The notes under the pieces were generated by a model that saw nothing but the letters and a program-made list of their open reading frames with translations, ran no database searches and had not been told where the DNA came from. A program made the translations under genes and the position numbers. 64,000 bases of DNA from Litorivicinus sp. GTDB taxonomy: Bacteria > Pseudomonadota > Gammaproteobacteria > Pseudomonadales > Litorivicinaceae. The stretch is taken from positions 62,001 to 126,000 of the forward strand of contig JAOLBK010000001.1 of assembly GCA_028339155.1 (NCBI GenBank), read 5' to 3'. Shown here one piece after another: positions 9,080 to 19,247 of the stretch (position 1 is its first letter; every line of letters begins with the position of its first letter).

Positions 9080-9307
9080 CTAGGATAGCATCCCAAAGAG
9101 TTTCATCCGAGTTCGAAGTGTGCCCCGGCTAATCCCTAATATATCCGCTGCTTTGGACTGGTTTTGTCCAGCTTTCTCGAGTGTTATTTCTAAAAGTGCA
9201 TGCTCAACCTGGCCAATTACCTGATCGTATAGATTTTTTGGCAATTCACCGTCGAGTTCATCGAAATACCGACAAAGTTGTTGCCGAACCGATTCTTTAA
9301 GCCCCAT
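9080..9307 (-). CDS. fis: Fis-family nucleoid/regulatory protein
   Basis: Small DNA-bending protein (75 residues, slightly short of E. coli Fis at 98) that acts on rRNA promoters, recombination and replication sites. The C-terminal HTH (QNQSKAADILGISRGTLRTRMK) is intact; the N-terminal dimer helix is present but the extended beta-hairpin arm is short. It overlaps the dusB stop by 11 bases. The dusB-fis pairing is conserved across gammaproteobacteria, which supports the assignment over other Fis-type HTH proteins. Confidence 0.93.
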   Translation of the reverse strand: MGLKESVRQQLCRYFDELDGELPKNLYDQVIGQVEHALLEITLEKAGQNQSKAADILGISRGTLRTRMKLFGMLS

Positions 9308-10274
9308 CGCGGAGTGCTCCTCCGTCTATTAATTCTAAAAATCGTCGAATTTGTAAGTCAGGATCGCATATCGTACACAATTGAGACCATGCTTGGGAGC
9401 CATTTGCAAACCGTTTTAGAAACCATTGGATATGTTTTCTCGCAAATTTAACGCCCATCGGGACCCCGTAAAACTCTTGAATATCAAGAATAAGGCCGGC
9501 CATGATAAGAATTTGTGCACTTGGATCAGGCCGTGATTTGTTATGGCCGCTCAGTTCGGATGCGATAATTCCCGGGAGCCATGGATCTCCCTGGGTCGCC
9601 CGGCCTATCATCACAGCATCAGCACCACTTTCTTTTAAAACTTCTCTCGCCTTGTTTGTTGAAGTGATGTCTCCATTAGCAATTAATGGGATAGATATTA
9701 AGTCGCGGGTTTTCTTAATCGTGTCGTATTCAGCTTCGCCTTTATACATGTCGGATCTCGTTCTCCCATGCATTGTCACTGCGGCCAAACCAAGACTTTC
9801 AGCCATGCGAGCGATCTTGGGGCCATTTTTCAATGTGTGATCCCAGCCGGTTCGCATTTTTACTGTGACGGGAATTTGTACTGCTGATACAACGGCCTGA
9901 AAAATTTCAGCTACCAGTGATTCATCGCGCATTAACGCTGAGCCTGCTGCTTTTTTGAGTACTTTTTTGGCTGGGCATCCTAAGTTAATGTCAATAAAAT
10001 CAGCACCACGTTCCTCATTTGCCCGCGCCGCATTTGCGAGCATTTTTGGATCATAGCCTGCGATTTGTATGCTGATAGGACCTGTCTCGTTTCGGTGGTC
10101 AAGGCGGTGTAGACTTTTTTTTGTATCCCAAAGGCTCATGTCACAGTGAGTCATTTCACTAATAGCCATGCCGGCGCCAAGCGAGCGACAAAGTACGCGG
10201 ACCGGCCGGTCATTGACTCCTGCCATCGGAGCAAGCCAAACAGGATTGTCAAATTCGAGATCTCCAATTCTCAT
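9297..10274 (-). CDS. dusB: tRNA-dihydrouridine synthase B
   Basis: FMN-dependent reductase that makes dihydrouridine in the tRNA D loop. TIM-barrel Dus signatures are visible: APMAGVNDRPVR, DINLGCPAKKV with the catalytic Cys, VKMRTGW, TMHGRTR and the phosphate-binding GADAVMIGRA. The start chosen is ATG 10274 (325 residues), two bases past the prmA stop with AAGGTG about 8 nt upstream; a longer frame to 10313 exists but would run back into prmA. It lies between prmA and fis, the usual position. Confidence 0.95.
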   Translation of the reverse strand: MRIGDLEFDNPVWLAPMAGVNDRPVRVLCRSLGAGMAISEMTHCDMSLWDTKKSLHRLDHRNETGPISIQIAGYDPKMLANAARANEERGADFIDINLGCPAKKVLKKAAGSALMRDESLVAEIFQAVVSAVQIPVTVKMRTGWDHTLKNGPKIARMAESLGLAAVTMHGRTRSDMYKGEAEYDTIKKTRDLISIPLIANGDITSTNKAREVLKESGADAVMIGRATQGDPWLPGIIASELSGHNKSRPDPSAQILIMAGLILDIQEFYGVPMGVKFARKHIQWFLKRFANGSQAWSQLCTICDPDLQIRRFLELIDGGALRDGA

Positions 10275-10276
10275 CG

Positions 10277-11164
10277 CTAGTACACCTTTTTGGTCCCAAA
10301 CAGCCTTGTCCAACCGTCGCGATTGAGATCTGATTCAAAGCTAAACTCTGGATAAGCGCTGCGAACCTGTTTAGCTTGCTCATTCAAAAGCCCAGTGAGA
10401 ATTAGAGAGCCACTGGGCGCTACCAACCTTGTCAGGGTCGGGGCTAGGTCAATTAATGGGTTGGCCAAAATGTTGGCGAGTACAACATCGAAGGGTTGGA
10501 CTGGTGTTTGATCCCCGCTGAGCGTTGTAATACTGAGATTGTTCAAGGCTGCGTTATTTGCGGTTGCGATCAAGGCCTGAGGGTCAATGTCGAGCCCCGT
10601 TATTGACGTGGCGCCGAGGCAGCCAGATGCAATAGCTAAAATCCCCGATCCACAACCAAAATCCAAGACTTTCTTGCCGGCGGTTGGGTGATCACTTAGC
10701 CATTCGAGACACATTTGGGTCGTTGGGTGCATGCCGGTACCAAAAGCGAGGCCGGGATCCAATGTCAGTGTAGTAAGATTATCTGGCGTTTTTATTTGGT
10801 CCCAAGACGGACGGACCCAGAAGTTACCAATTTTGAGCGGTTTAAATTGTTCTAAAGTGACTCGTACCCAGTCTTGGTCTGCTACTTCATGAAGGATTTT
10901 TGGAAGTTCAATGACGAGTTCTGCACTTCGGAAAAGCTGGCGGAGTTCCTTCAGTATCTCACCATCCTCTCTGTCATCGGAGAAGAGTCCTTGGAGTTGC
11001 GTTTGCGGCCAAACTGGGTGCGACCCGACTGGCGGCTCAAAAATTGGGGTATCTCCACTGTCTACAAGGGTTACTGCTTGAGCATCAGCGAAAAACATAA
11101 GTTCTTCAATTAGATCGACTGCTTCTCCGGGGCACAATAATGTGAGCTGGCGAAAAGTGGTCAT
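10277..11164 (-). CDS. prmA: ribosomal protein L11 methyltransferase
   Basis: SAM-dependent trimethylation of ribosomal protein L11. The C-terminal Rossmann methyltransferase domain shows motif I ([14 protein letters not shown]), the preceding [14 protein letters not shown] and the post-I/IV segment [12 protein letters not shown], all typical of PrmA; the N-terminal L11-binding domain occupies about the first 60-80 residues. Length (295) is normal. Its start overlaps the accC stop by 4 bases, suggesting translational coupling downstream of the accB-accC genes. Confidence 0.95.
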   Translation of the reverse strand: MTTFRQLTLLCPGEAVDLIEELMFFADAQAVTLVDSGDTPIFEPPVGSHPVWPQTQLQGLFSDDREDGEILKELRQLFRSAELVIELPKILHEVADQDWVRVTLEQFKPLKIGNFWVRPSWDQIKTPDNLTTLTLDPGLAFGTGMHPTTQMCLEWLSDHPTAGKKVLDFGCGSGILAIASGCLGATSITGLDIDPQALIATANNAALNNLSITTLSGDQTPVQPFDVVLANILANPLIDLAPTLTRLVAPSGSLILTGLLNEQAKQVRSAYPEFSFESDLNRDGWTRLFGTKKVY

Positions 11165-12504
11165 GACAAGCCGAGTTTCTTCTCGAGGTAATGAATGCTC
11201 ACCGGGCCTTCGAGAAATGATGGATCTGTGACTATGTCTTGCTGTAATGGAATATTGGTTTGAATGCCATCAATTAGTGATTCGGATAGTGCAATTTCCA
11301 TACGCTTAAGTGCTTCGACCCGACTTGAGCCATGAGTGATGAACTTGGCAATCATTGAGTCGTAGTGGGGTGGAACGGTGTATCCCGAATAAATATGGGA
11401 ATCAACTCGAACACCTGGACCTCCAGGTTGGTGGTAGCGGTTGATGGTGCCGGGACTTGGTAAAAATGTGTTAGGATTTTCGGCGTTGATTCTGCATTCA
11501 ATCGCATGTCCGTTTAGTACAATATCCTCTTGGCTAAACGAAAGGGGGTACCCTGCGGCTATTGAGATTTGTTCACGAATTATGTCAATACCCGTCACCA
11601 TTTCTGTAACTGGGTGTTCGACCTGAACGCGCGTATTCATCTCGATGAAGAAAAACCGTCCATCTTCATATAAGAATTCAAAGGTCCCTGCCCCCACGTA
11701 TCCGAGGTCTTTGCACGCTTTCACGCAGGCGCCAAAAACTTGTTTTCTTGCATTTAAGTCTATTTGAGGTGCGGGAGCCTCTTCTAAAACTTTTTGATGG
11801 CGCCGTTGCAATGAACAATCGCGGTCGTAGAGGTGCGCTGCATTGCCATGTTTGTCGGCAAGGACTTGGACCTCAACATGGCGAGGTCTTTCTAAAAATT
11901 TTTCTAGGTACACTGTTGCGTCGCCGAATGCTGTTTGAGCCTCACTTTTTGTTATTTGGATGGCGTTTAACAGATTTTCTTTGGAGTGAACGACTCTCAT
12001 CCCTCGGCCGCCGCCGCCCGACGCCGCTTTAACGATAACTGGATAGCCGATTTCAGAAGCAATACGTAAATTAGTTACGCTGTTATCACCAAGTTGGCCA
12101 TTAGAACCGGGAACAGTTGGGACTTGGGCTTTTCGCATCGCTTCAATGGCTGCTACTTTATTGCCCATCAAGCGAATGGTGTCTGCGGATGGTCCAATAA
12201 ATGTAAACCCAGATTCTTCTGCTCGTTCTGCAAAATCAGGATTTTCAGCTAAAAAACCATAACCTGGATGAATGGCCTCGGCATCAGTTATTTCGGCAGC
12301 AGCAATTATTGCTGGGATGTTTAGATAACTTTGTGAGGAAGCATTTGAGCCGATACAGACTGACTCATCGGCTAGCTTCACATGTTTGAGGTCGCGGTCA
12401 CATACGGAGTGGACTGCTACAGTCTGTATGCCTAGTTGCCGACAAGCTCTGAGGATTCGGAGTGCGATTTCGCCTCTGTTGGCAATGATAATTTTTTTAA
12501 ACAT
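11161..12504 (-). CDS. accC: acetyl-CoA carboxylase, biotin carboxylase subunit
   Basis: ATP-dependent carboxylation of biotin on AccB, the first half of the committed step of fatty-acid synthesis. The ATP-grasp enzyme is complete at 447 residues: N-terminal [23 protein letters not shown], the glycine-rich [15 protein letters not shown], the catalytic [14 protein letters not shown], and the biotin-carboxylase C-terminal domain. It lies 4 bases downstream of accB in the standard accBC operon. Confidence 0.97.
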   Translation of the reverse strand: MFKKIIIANRGEIALRILRACRQLGIQTVAVHSVCDRDLKHVKLADESVCIGSNASSQSYLNIPAIIAAAEITDAEAIHPGYGFLAENPDFAERAEESGFTFIGPSADTIRLMGNKVAAIEAMRKAQVPTVPGSNGQLGDNSVTNLRIASEIGYPVIVKAASGGGGRGMRVVHSKENLLNAIQITKSEAQTAFGDATVYLEKFLERPRHVEVQVLADKHGNAAHLYDRDCSLQRRHQKVLEEAPAPQIDLNARKQVFGACVKACKDLGYVGAGTFEFLYEDGRFFFIEMNTRVQVEHPVTEMVTGIDIIREQISIAAGYPLSFSQEDIVLNGHAIECRINAENPNTFLPSPGTINRYHQPGGPGVRVDSHIYSGYTVPPHYDSMIAKFITHGSSRVEALKRMEIALSESLIDGIQTNIPLQQDIVTDPSFLEGPVSIHYLEKKLGLS

Positions 12505-12508
12505 GGAG

Positions 12509-12961
12509 TTATCCGATCACCATAAGTGGCTGGTCAAATTCAATGGGATCTCCATCATCAACCAGAATGGCAATCACGGTACCAGAGAAGTCGCTTTCAA
12601 TTTGGTTCATCATCTTCATTGCTTCAATGATGCAAAGGGGATCACCTGGTGAGATAGTTGAGCCTATTTCTATGAATGCCCCAGAATCTGGCGATGGGGA
12701 ACGGAAGAATGTACCTACCATTGGCGATTTTATTTGATGCCCGCTGGGAGTTTGATTTTCTTCCGTGGAAGATATTGGGATGCTCTCTTGAGTTGATGGC
12801 GTCCCTACTTGGGAGCTCGCCACTCGCGGTCCATAAACAGTGACTTGATTGGCATTGCCACGCGAAATTCGGACGCTATCGTCGCCCTCAGAAATTTCGA
12901 TCTCAGCGACGTCGCTGTCATGCAAGAGCTCGATTAATTTTTTGATCTTACGAATATCCAT
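12509..12961 (-). CDS. accB: acetyl-CoA carboxylase, biotin carboxyl carrier protein
   Basis: Carries biotin between AccC and the AccAD carboxyltransferase. The C-terminal biotinyl domain contains EAMKMMNQ with biotinyl-Lys116; the protein-type thumb is present before it, and a Ser/Thr/Pro-rich linker occupies about residues 45-75. The N-terminus ([12 protein letters not shown]) is typical. 150 residues is normal. It lies 3 bases downstream of aroQ and immediately before accC. Confidence 0.97.
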   Translation of the reverse strand: MDIRKIKKLIELLHDSDVAEIEISEGDDSVRISRGNANQVTVYGPRVASSQVGTPSTQESIPISSTEENQTPSGHQIKSPMVGTFFRSPSPDSGAFIEIGSTISPGDPLCIIEAMKMMNQIESDFSGTVIAILVDDGDPIEFDQPLMVIG

Positions 12962-12964
12962 TTA

Positions 12965-13405
12965 TTAAGAATCCTTAAAATGCTTATGAAGAGTTTCAAG
13001 TGCAAACCCATAGCCTGCGTATCCGCATCCGGCAATTACAGCTAGAGCGAGATCTGAGAAATAGGAGTGATGACGAAATGCCTCCCGCCCGTGGACGTTT
13101 GAAATGTGGACTTCGACAAAGGGCGTTTTGATCGCCGCCAAGGCGTCCCGGAGTGCAATACTTGTATGCGTCCAGGCGCCTGGATTGATAACAATGCCGC
13201 TTAGAGGATCGTCAAGTAGATTGTGAATGCGGTCGATCATTATCCCTTCGTGGTTCGATTGGAAAAACTCGAGTTGCATATTAATCGGGGCGGTAGCAGA
13301 AAGTGTCTTTTGGAGATCTTGAAGAGTGGTTTGCCCGTAAATCTCAGGCTCCCGTTTCCCCAATAGATTCAAATTAGGTCCATTAAGTATTAATACTTTC
13401 GACAT
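12965..13405 (-). CDS. aroQ: type II 3-dehydroquinate dehydratase
   Basis: Third step of the shikimate pathway (dehydroquinate to dehydroshikimate). The small class II enzyme (146 residues) has [18 protein letters not shown] with the catalytic Tyr on the active-site lid, [33 protein letters not shown] and GYAGYGFAL. The aroQ-accB-accC order is conserved in Pseudomonas and relatives. The next upstream gene, 45 bases away, is the orphan DsbD N-terminal domain. Confidence 0.97.
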   Translation of the reverse strand: MSKVLILNGPNLNLLGKREPEIYGQTTLQDLQKTLSATAPINMQLEFFQSNHEGIMIDRIHNLLDDPLSGIVINPGAWTHTSIALRDALAAIKTPFVEVHISNVHGREAFRHHSYFSDLALAVIAGCGYAGYGFALETLHKHFKDS

Positions 13406-13450
13406 AAAAATTCCACAAAATTCGAAGAGCGTCCAACTATTTTGCGTAAT

Positions 13451-13867
13451 TCAATGAGAAAATGACAGTTCTGATTGCTTTGGCGGATAGCAAAATCCGA
13501 TATCTGAGCAGCCCTGATAAAAAACCACTACCGTATTAGGGGCGTTTTTCATGTGTAGTTTGAGTTTGTCACGGTAGATGAGGGTCATGCCAAAAATGGG
13601 GTCGTTGTAGCGAATAGCTTCAGATCGAATTGTTTCGATGATCTCTTCTGCGAAAGTCTGTATTTTCGTGTGCTCATCATATATGTATGTGCCTTCGGCG
13701 ATCTGGATTTCAACCAAATCGGCGGATGGACGGGACACGGTGAATGCTTGCTCTACCGGTAATAACTTGGCAGGACCGAAGCTTGACCCAAAGTTTCCAG
13801 CCGCGATGGCGTGGATTCCGGTGAGCAGGGTGATAAAGGCGAAAAAATTGGCGGGCGCGCGTTGCAC
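13451..13867 (-). CDS. stand-alone DsbD N-terminal (alpha) domain, truncated dsbD
   Basis: This 138-residue periplasmic protein has a hydrophobic N-terminus (about residues 7-23) consistent with a signal peptide, followed by the immunoglobulin-like DsbD-alpha domain. The redox pair Cys120/Cys126 lies in YQGCSDIGFCYPP, matching the E. coli DsbD alpha-domain motif. In full DsbD (about 560-600 residues) eight membrane segments and a C-terminal thioredoxin domain follow; here a normal stop at 13451 comes straight after the alpha domain, and only 45 bp separate it from aroQ. It keeps the pseudomonad position of dsbD, so it most likely arose by deletion. It needs an electron donor encoded elsewhere (for example a CcdA/ScsB-type protein) or is losing function. 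Confidence 0.8.
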   Translation of the reverse strand: MQRAPANFFAFITLLTGIHAIAAGNFGSSFGPAKLLPVEQAFTVSRPSADLVEIQIAEGTYIYDEHTKIQTFAEEIIETIRSEAIRYNDPIFGMTLIYRDKLKLHMKNAPNTVVVFYQGCSDIGFCYPPKQSELSFSH

Positions 13868-13933
13868 TGTTTCTCTCCGGTTGTCATATTACCTAAGCAT
13901 ATTAGCAACGATCACAAATAAAACAGGTTAACT

Positions 13934-14953
13934 ATGTTTAATTATTTAAAAGCTCGCTTGGCTAATTTGGCGACCTCCTCAACTTGGTTTGTTTGTGTCT
14001 TAGGTGTTATTACGTTGTACCTTGTGGGTGCTGTTTTAATTGGGATTCATTTTAGTCAAGCGCCTTCACAAGTAGGTATTGATAAGATCATCGAGCGTGC
14101 GCGTATTGATTCTTCTGCGCCAGCAATAGGAACTGCCACCGTTGAAACCTTAGTTTTTGTGATAGAAACATTGCTTGAAAAGCGAGGTGGATACTTGTCT
14201 AACGACGTCACACTGCCAGGTCTGTGGTTAGATAACATGCCGAATTGGGAGTTTGGGGCCTTAGTGCAGTCTCGAGATCTGGCCCGTGCGTTGCGAAAAG
14301 ATTTTTCAAGAAGTCAGTCGCAGTCCACGGAAGATATTGATTTAGTGGTGGCTGAGCCTGCATTAAATTATGACAGTGAGAAGTGGTTTCCTTCTGCTGA
14401 GTCAAGTTATTCGAAAAGTGCGGAGGCTGCGAGATCGTTTGGGAATCGACTTGCTACTCAAGGTGAGAATGCACAGTTTTACGCGCGGGCTGACAATCTC
14501 AGGAATTATCTAGCTAATGTGGAAACTCGTCTTGGTTCTCTTAGCCAGCGTTTGTCCGCGAGTGTTGGTCAGATTCGCTTTAATACGGACTTCATGAGAG
14601 ATCTCAATGTGAATCAATCAATAGAAAATCTCACTGAAAGACGAGTTAAAACTCCGTGGTTTGAGATAGATGACGTGTTTTTTGAGTCTAGAGGCTCGGC
14701 GTGGGCTCTACTCCATATTTTGCGGGCAATTGAGCATGATTTTGCATCCGTCTTGGAGAATAAAAATGCCCGCATTTCCCTACGGCAGGTGATTAGGGAG
14801 TTAGAGTCGACCCAGCAAACGGTGTGGTCACCCATGATTTTGAATGGGTCTGGTTTTGGACTTTTCGCCAACCATTCTTTGGTGATGGCTAGTTATATTT
14901 CGAGAGCGCACACAGCTTTGTCAGATCTGCGTGCGCTCCTATCGCAAGGTTGA
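13934..14953 (+). CDS. DUF2333 family membrane-anchored protein
   Basis: A 339-residue protein of unknown role found mainly in Pseudomonadales-like gammaproteobacteria. One membrane segment near the N-terminus (about residues 17-38, WFVCVLGVITLYLVGAVLIG) suggests a type II inner-membrane anchor with a large periplasmic domain. Family-typical blocks are GGYLSNDVTLPGLWLDNMPNWEFG and RDLARALRKDFSRSQSQSTED in the first half, and WFEIDDVFFESRGSAWALLHIL in the second. It is divergent from the DsbD-alpha gene and abuts convergent ppa with no gap, so the two stop codons are adjacent. Confidence 0.8.
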   Translation: MFNYLKARLANLATSSTWFVCVLGVITLYLVGAVLIGIHFSQAPSQVGIDKIIERARIDSSAPAIGTATVETLVFVIETLLEKRGGYLSNDVTLPGLWLDNMPNWEFGALVQSRDLARALRKDFSRSQSQSTEDIDLVVAEPALNYDSEKWFPSAESSYSKSAEAARSFGNRLATQGENAQFYARADNLRNYLANVETRLGSLSQRLSASVGQIRFNTDFMRDLNVNQSIENLTERRVKTPWFEIDDVFFESRGSAWALLHILRAIEHDFASVLENKNARISLRQVIRELESTQQTVWSPMILNGSGFGLFANHSLVMASYISRAHTALSDLRALLSQG

Positions 14954-15478
14954 TTATTTTGCTGCGCTGACAGAAGTGATGATTGCTTCACGTGCAGCAT
15001 CTGCGCTTCGCCATCCATCTACCTTCACCCATTTTCCAGCCTCGAGATCTTTATAGTGCTCGAAGAAATGGGTGATTTGGTCCAGCAGTAATGTTCCAAG
15101 GTCTTTGGCTTCCCTGACGTTTTTATAGAGCGTTGTCAGCTTTTCGTGCGGAACTGCCAATATTTTGGAATCATGGCCCGCCTCATCGCTCATGTCGAGG
15201 ATGCCAATTGGGCGGGAGCGAATGATGGAGCCAGGTTGGACCGGATAGGGCGTCACAACCAATACGTCGAGTGCATCACCGTCGGCAGCCAATGTGTTTG
15301 GGATATAGCCATAGTTTGCTGGGTAGAACATTGGCGTGGCCATAAAGCGATCTACAAAAAGCGCATCGAACTTCTTTTCAATTTCGTACTTAATCGGTGT
15401 CGAGTTTGAGGGAATCTCAATGACAACGTAGATGTCATTGGGAATGTCCTCGCCGGCGGGGATATTGTTGAAACTCAT
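14954..15478 (-). CDS. ppa: inorganic pyrophosphatase
   Basis: Family I soluble pyrophosphatase that pulls biosynthetic reactions forward by hydrolysing PPi. The 174-residue protein has the metal-binding signature [14 protein letters not shown] with the three Asp residues, the [13 protein letters not shown] segment before it, and the [15 protein letters not shown]-terminal motif. ATG 15478 has GAGGG 5 nt upstream. It is convergent with the DUF2333 gene and reads away from mpl across a 512-bp gap. Confidence 0.97.
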   Translation of the reverse strand: MSFNNIPAGEDIPNDIYVVIEIPSNSTPIKYEIEKKFDALFVDRFMATPMFYPANYGYIPNTLAADGDALDVLVVTPYPVQPGSIIRSRPIGILDMSDEAGHDSKILAVPHEKLTTLYKNVREAKDLGTLLLDQITHFFEHYKDLEAGKWVKVDGWRSADAAREAIITSVSAAK

Positions 15479-15990
15479 AAAGCCCTCAGATCTTTTTCGT
15501 TAAATATGACGAAGTTGCAAAGTATTCCAGATTCCACTCGGTTAGCTTTCACTCCAAGCGGTCATAATCCAGACGGTTATTGCAAAATGGTTCGTCTCCG
15601 AATTTGATTTTAGCAAATATAGAGATATTCGCTTTCTTCACCAAAAATCAATCGCTCGACCAATTGTTCAGATGCATCTAAACTGAAACTATAGCATTGT
15701 CCGTGTCGTTAAATGATCTGCCTAGTTGATTTATTTATTTCTGCTATGTCCTTTCCGGCGATAAAGATTTCAGCCCGCCCAGTGAAATTAATTATTCTAT
15801 TATTTAGGCTGGTAATACTCTTTTCTATGCGTAACTTTTTTTGAAGGCCCCTATTTTGAAGCCGTGTAAATATCTTCGTCCGAAGATTAAGTGATGGTGG
15901 AGGTAATACGGGCGGATTGGACATAGAATGCATTTGAGGTGCCATCGATATGGCGCCGGATACAATGAAGAAGCAACACGAGAGTTACCG
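15479..15990. other. intergenic gap between ppa and mpl
   Basis: This 512-bp stretch holds the divergent promoters of ppa and mpl. A minus-strand frame of 78 codons (15709-15945) has no Shine-Dalgarno and no recognisable family, so I do not call it. A near-perfect 20-bp palindrome lies at 15938-15957 (arms GGTGCCAT / ATGGCGCC), just before mpl, and could be an operator. I see no RNA gene or mobile element. Confidence 0.5.
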
Positions 15991-17316
15991 GTGAGAATTC
16001 ATATTCTGGGTATATGCGGAACATTTATGGGTGGCTTAGCTCAACTGTGTCGAGCTAATGGATGGGAGGTGAATGGTTCCGACGAGGCCGTGTACCCACC
16101 AATGTCAGACCAACTGCGTAAAGCTGGGATTAATTTAAACCAAGGCTATGACCCTGAAGTTTTTGACGAATCGCTAGACTTGGTCGTAATAGGTAATGTT
16201 ATGTCGAGAGGTAATCCGTCCGTAGAAACCTTGTTGAATCGAAAGATACCTTTTATTTCTGGGCCCGAGTTACTTGGTCGTTTGACCGCAAACATGAAGG
16301 TCTTGGCAGTCGCGGGGACTCATGGGAAGACGACCACGAGCAGCATGCTGGCATGGATTTTAGAGGTATCAGGTTTAAATCCTGGCTTTTTGATCGGTGG
16401 TGTACCAGAAAATTTCGGCGTTTCGGCACGACTCGGTGGTGGATCTGTCTTTGTTGTTGAGGCTGATGAATATGATACTGCTTTTTTCGATAAACGATCG
16501 AAGTTTGTTCACTACCACCCTGACGTATTTGGGATCAACAATTTAGAGTTCGATCATGAAGATATTTTTCCTGACCTAGCATCTATTGAAACACAGTTTC
16601 ATCATGCAATTAGGCGTGTGCCGAGCGAGGGCTTTGTAGCAGTTCGCAAAGGGGTAGCAGCGATTGACCGTGTTTTGTCTCGTGGACTTTGGTCGCAACA
16701 AATTGACGTGGGAATTGGTGCCTCTATCTCTTTTCGTGCAAATGGAACTGATTTGATAAATCTAGCAACAGGGACTTCTGTTAGCTGGGGGTTGCTTGGC
16801 ACGCATAACGCGGCAAATGCCGAGTTAGCTGCGGGTATGGCTCAAACGCTTGGCGTTCCGATTGAGGCTAGCCTAAGTGCCCTGGGCTGTTTTGCCGGAG
16901 TTGCCAGGCGATTAAGTCAATTATATAACGATGGTGATCTGGTGATCTGGGATGATTTTGCACATCACCCAACCGCTATTGCGAGCACTCTGCAAGCACT
17001 CCGTGCCGAGATCCTGGAGGGGCCTCTCATTGCTGTCATAGAGCTGCGATCAAATACGATGAAGGGAGGAAGGCATATTGCGGCATTGATGCAAGCTGTT
17101 AATCAAGCTGATCAAGTGATTTGGGTTATCCCCAGAAATCTTGATTGGGATGCTGGGCAGCTCCTTCGCAGAGACGGGTCAACCGAGATTAATGTGGAGC
17201 CTCTGTCTCTTGTGGAATCGCTGGCAAAAATTTGCCAAGGGCAGTTGGTATTTATGTCAAATGGTGGATTTTCTGGCCTGCAAAACAGGGTGGTTGAGCG
17301 ATTGAGATCTCATTGA
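15991..17316 (+). CDS. mpl: UDP-MurNAc:L-alanyl-gamma-D-glutamyl-meso-diaminopimelate ligase
   Basis: Peptidoglycan recycling ligase that joins murein tripeptide to UDP-MurNAc. A Mur ligase with N-terminal RIHILGICGTFMGGLAQL, the ATP P-loop (VAGTHGKTTTSSML), FVVEADEYDTAFFDKRSKFVHY, NNLEFDHEDIF and the C-terminal VIWDDFAHHPTAI and ELRSNTMKGG. The GTG start at 15991 is chosen because it gives exactly the conserved N-terminus of E. coli Mpl; an upstream ATG at 15928 would add 21 residues unlike the family. Length 441 residues. Confidence 0.96.
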   Translation: MRIHILGICGTFMGGLAQLCRANGWEVNGSDEAVYPPMSDQLRKAGINLNQGYDPEVFDESLDLVVIGNVMSRGNPSVETLLNRKIPFISGPELLGRLTANMKVLAVAGTHGKTTTSSMLAWILEVSGLNPGFLIGGVPENFGVSARLGGGSVFVVEADEYDTAFFDKRSKFVHYHPDVFGINNLEFDHEDIFPDLASIETQFHHAIRRVPSEGFVAVRKGVAAIDRVLSRGLWSQQIDVGIGASISFRANGTDLINLATGTSVSWGLLGTHNAANAELAAGMAQTLGVPIEASLSALGCFAGVARRLSQLYNDGDLVIWDDFAHHPTAIASTLQALRAEILEGPLIAVIELRSNTMKGGRHIAALMQAVNQADQVIWVIPRNLDWDAGQLLRRDGSTEINVEPLSLVESLAKICQGQLVFMSNGGFSGLQNRVVERLRSH

Positions 17317-17374
17317 TTTTCAATTGAGCGTCCCAATTATTAAGCGCATAATATTTGGACTAAAATGATGTGAG

Positions 17375-17950
17375 ATGGCTGTGATTAAACCGATATTTCC
17401 TCTGCCATTGGTGGTATTCCCCGGGGGGCGCCTGCAGTTGCAGGTTTTTGAGGCGCGCTACCTTGATATGATTAAGAAGTGTATGCGAGATGCGAGTAAT
17501 TTCGTTGTCACCATGTCGCGAAATCAAGGTTTTGTGGACCAAGGATGCGAGGTGTCTATCCGCGATTTCGATCAACTGAGCAATGGATTGCTGGGTATTT
17601 TGGTAATTGGCGAGACGAAGCAGCAGTTATCCAATTTAAGAACACAAGAGGATGGGCTCTGGCTCGCAGAAGCTAATGAAATCGACAAGGAGCCTTCTGT
17701 TGGGGTGGCTGAGGATTTTTCTGGACTGGTCGAATTGCTGAAGAGCTTGCAAATCCATCCTGCTGTTAGAGGGCTCTATACGGATATTGACTATACTGAT
17801 GCTAATGAACTAGGGGCGCGTCTCACTGAGCTGTTGCCAATTGAAAATGAAAAGAAACAAGATTTTTTTGAAATGACTGATCCGTTGTTGCGCCTTGCCG
17901 GGCTGGAGCAGGAGGTGGTCAAGCTTCAAATCCGTGGTTGCGATACCTAG
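17375..17950 (+). CDS. LON substrate-binding domain protein
   Basis: A 191-residue protein consisting of the LON N-terminal (PUA-like) domain without the AAA+ and protease parts. Typical features are FPLPLVVFPGGRLQLQVFEARYLDMI at the N-terminus and VSIRDFDQLSNGLLGILVIG in the middle. Such lone LON-domain proteins are common in gammaproteobacteria; their job is unknown, probably substrate or protein binding. ATG 17375 starts 58 bp after mpl, and proA follows after 49 bp, so it may share a transcript with either neighbour. Confidence 0.85.
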   Translation: MAVIKPIFPLPLVVFPGGRLQLQVFEARYLDMIKKCMRDASNFVVTMSRNQGFVDQGCEVSIRDFDQLSNGLLGILVIGETKQQLSNLRTQEDGLWLAEANEIDKEPSVGVAEDFSGLVELLKSLQIHPAVRGLYTDIDYTDANELGARLTELLPIENEKKQDFFEMTDPLLRLAGLEQEVVKLQIRGCDT

Positions 17951-17999
17951 TATTTGTGGCCCCGCGTACCATATTTGATTTCACTCATAAAGGGTTAAT

Positions 18000-19247
18000 A
18001 TGCAGTATCATGACCTCGCAGATCAGGCCAGGCAGGCCTCCAGGGTAGTCGCTCAAGCGAGCATGGACTGCAAGAACCGTGCGCTTGAGCAGATAGGTGT
18101 GGCACTCGATAGTCGGCGCGATGAAGTGCTGGCCGCAAATCAAAATGACTTAAAAATTGCGGCTGATTCTGGTCTTGAGGCTGCTCTCCTTGATCGGCTC
18201 GAATTAAATACTGCACGTGTTGATTCTATGATCGAAGGCGTGACGCAAATCATCAGTCTGCCGGATCCGATCGGAGAGATAAGTCATTTGACAAAACGCC
18301 CATCAGGAATTGAAGTAGGGCTGATGCGACAGCCACTTGGTATAATTGGGGTCATTTATGAATCGCGCCCAAACGTTACTGTTGATGCTGCGATACTTTG
18401 TCTCAAGGCTGGGAATGCTTGCGTACTTCGTGGTGGTAGTGAAGCTTTCCATTCAAATCAGGCGATTGCCCGCTGTATTACTCAGGGAATACTCGGTGCT
18501 GGTTTGCCTTCTGCGGTTGTGCAAGTGGCGCCGACAGCTGATCGGGAGTTTGTTGGCGCTATGATTGGCGGAAAGAGGCCATTGTGTGATGTCATCATTC
18601 CACGTGGTGGCAAGAGTCTGATTGCCCGTATTTCTGAGGATGCTCGGGTTCCTGTGATCAAGCACCTGGACGGTAATTGTCACGTTTATGTGGATGCTGA
18701 CGCTGATCTTGAGAAGGCCTTGTTGATTTTGGAAAATGCTAAAACTCATCGTTACGGCGTTTGTAACGCGGCGGAATCTTTTCTAATTCATGAATCGGTT
18801 GCGGCATCGTTGCTACCAAGATTGGCTGATTTATTGCTGGTACATGATGTGGAGATTCGTGGGTGTGTAGAGACCTGTCGACACCTTTCCGGGTTAACAA
18901 CGGCGACAGAAGATGATTGGGTGACCGAATATCTTGCGCCTGTAGTGGCCATCAAAGTCGTCAGCAGTCTTGATGATGCGATTCAGCATATCAATCATTA
19001 TGGCTCACATCATACGGACGCCATAGTATCTGAGAATTATTCGGCTGTGCGTAAGTTTATGAGAGGTGTAGATTCTTCTTCAGTTATTGCTAACGCATCC
19101 ACGCGATTTGCAGATGGATTTGAATACGGCTTAGGTGCTGAGATTGGCATTTCCACTGATAGAATTCATGTTAGAGGTCCTGTGGGGCTCGAGGGTTTGA
19201 CGAACCAGAAATGGATTGTCTTCGGTGACGGGCAGGTACGCACGTAG
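18000..19247 (+). CDS. proA: gamma-glutamyl phosphate reductase
   Basis: Second step of proline synthesis: NADPH-dependent reduction of glutamyl-5-phosphate to the semialdehyde. An aldehyde-dehydrogenase-fold enzyme of 415 residues with [26 protein letters not shown], the nucleophilic Cys in [15 protein letters not shown], and the C-terminal [26 protein letters not shown] lies 6 nt before the ATG. It opens a long plus-strand run; its stop codon shares one base with the nadD start. Confidence 0.97.
   Translation: MQYHDLADQARQASRVVAQASMDCKNRALEQIGVALDSRRDEVLAANQNDLKIAADSGLEAALLDRLELNTARVDSMIEGVTQIISLPDPIGEISHLTKRPSGIEVGLMRQPLGIIGVIYESRPNVTVDAAILCLKAGNACVLRGGSEAFHSNQAIARCITQGILGAGLPSAVVQVAPTADREFVGAMIGGKRPLCDVIIPRGGKSLIARISEDARVPVIKHLDGNCHVYVDADADLEKALLILENAKTHRYGVCNAAESFLIHESVAASLLPRLADLLLVHDVEIRGCVETCRHLSGLTTATEDDWVTEYLAPVVAIKVVSSLDDAIQHINHYGSHHTDAIVSENYSAVRKFMRGVDSSSVIANASTRFADGFEYGLGAEIGISTDRIHVRGPVGLEGLTNQKWIVFGDGQVRT

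Noticed and set aside
15709-15945. Minus-strand frame of 78 codons between ppa and mpl
   Set aside because: No ribosome binding site and no family resemblance; not enough support for a gene.
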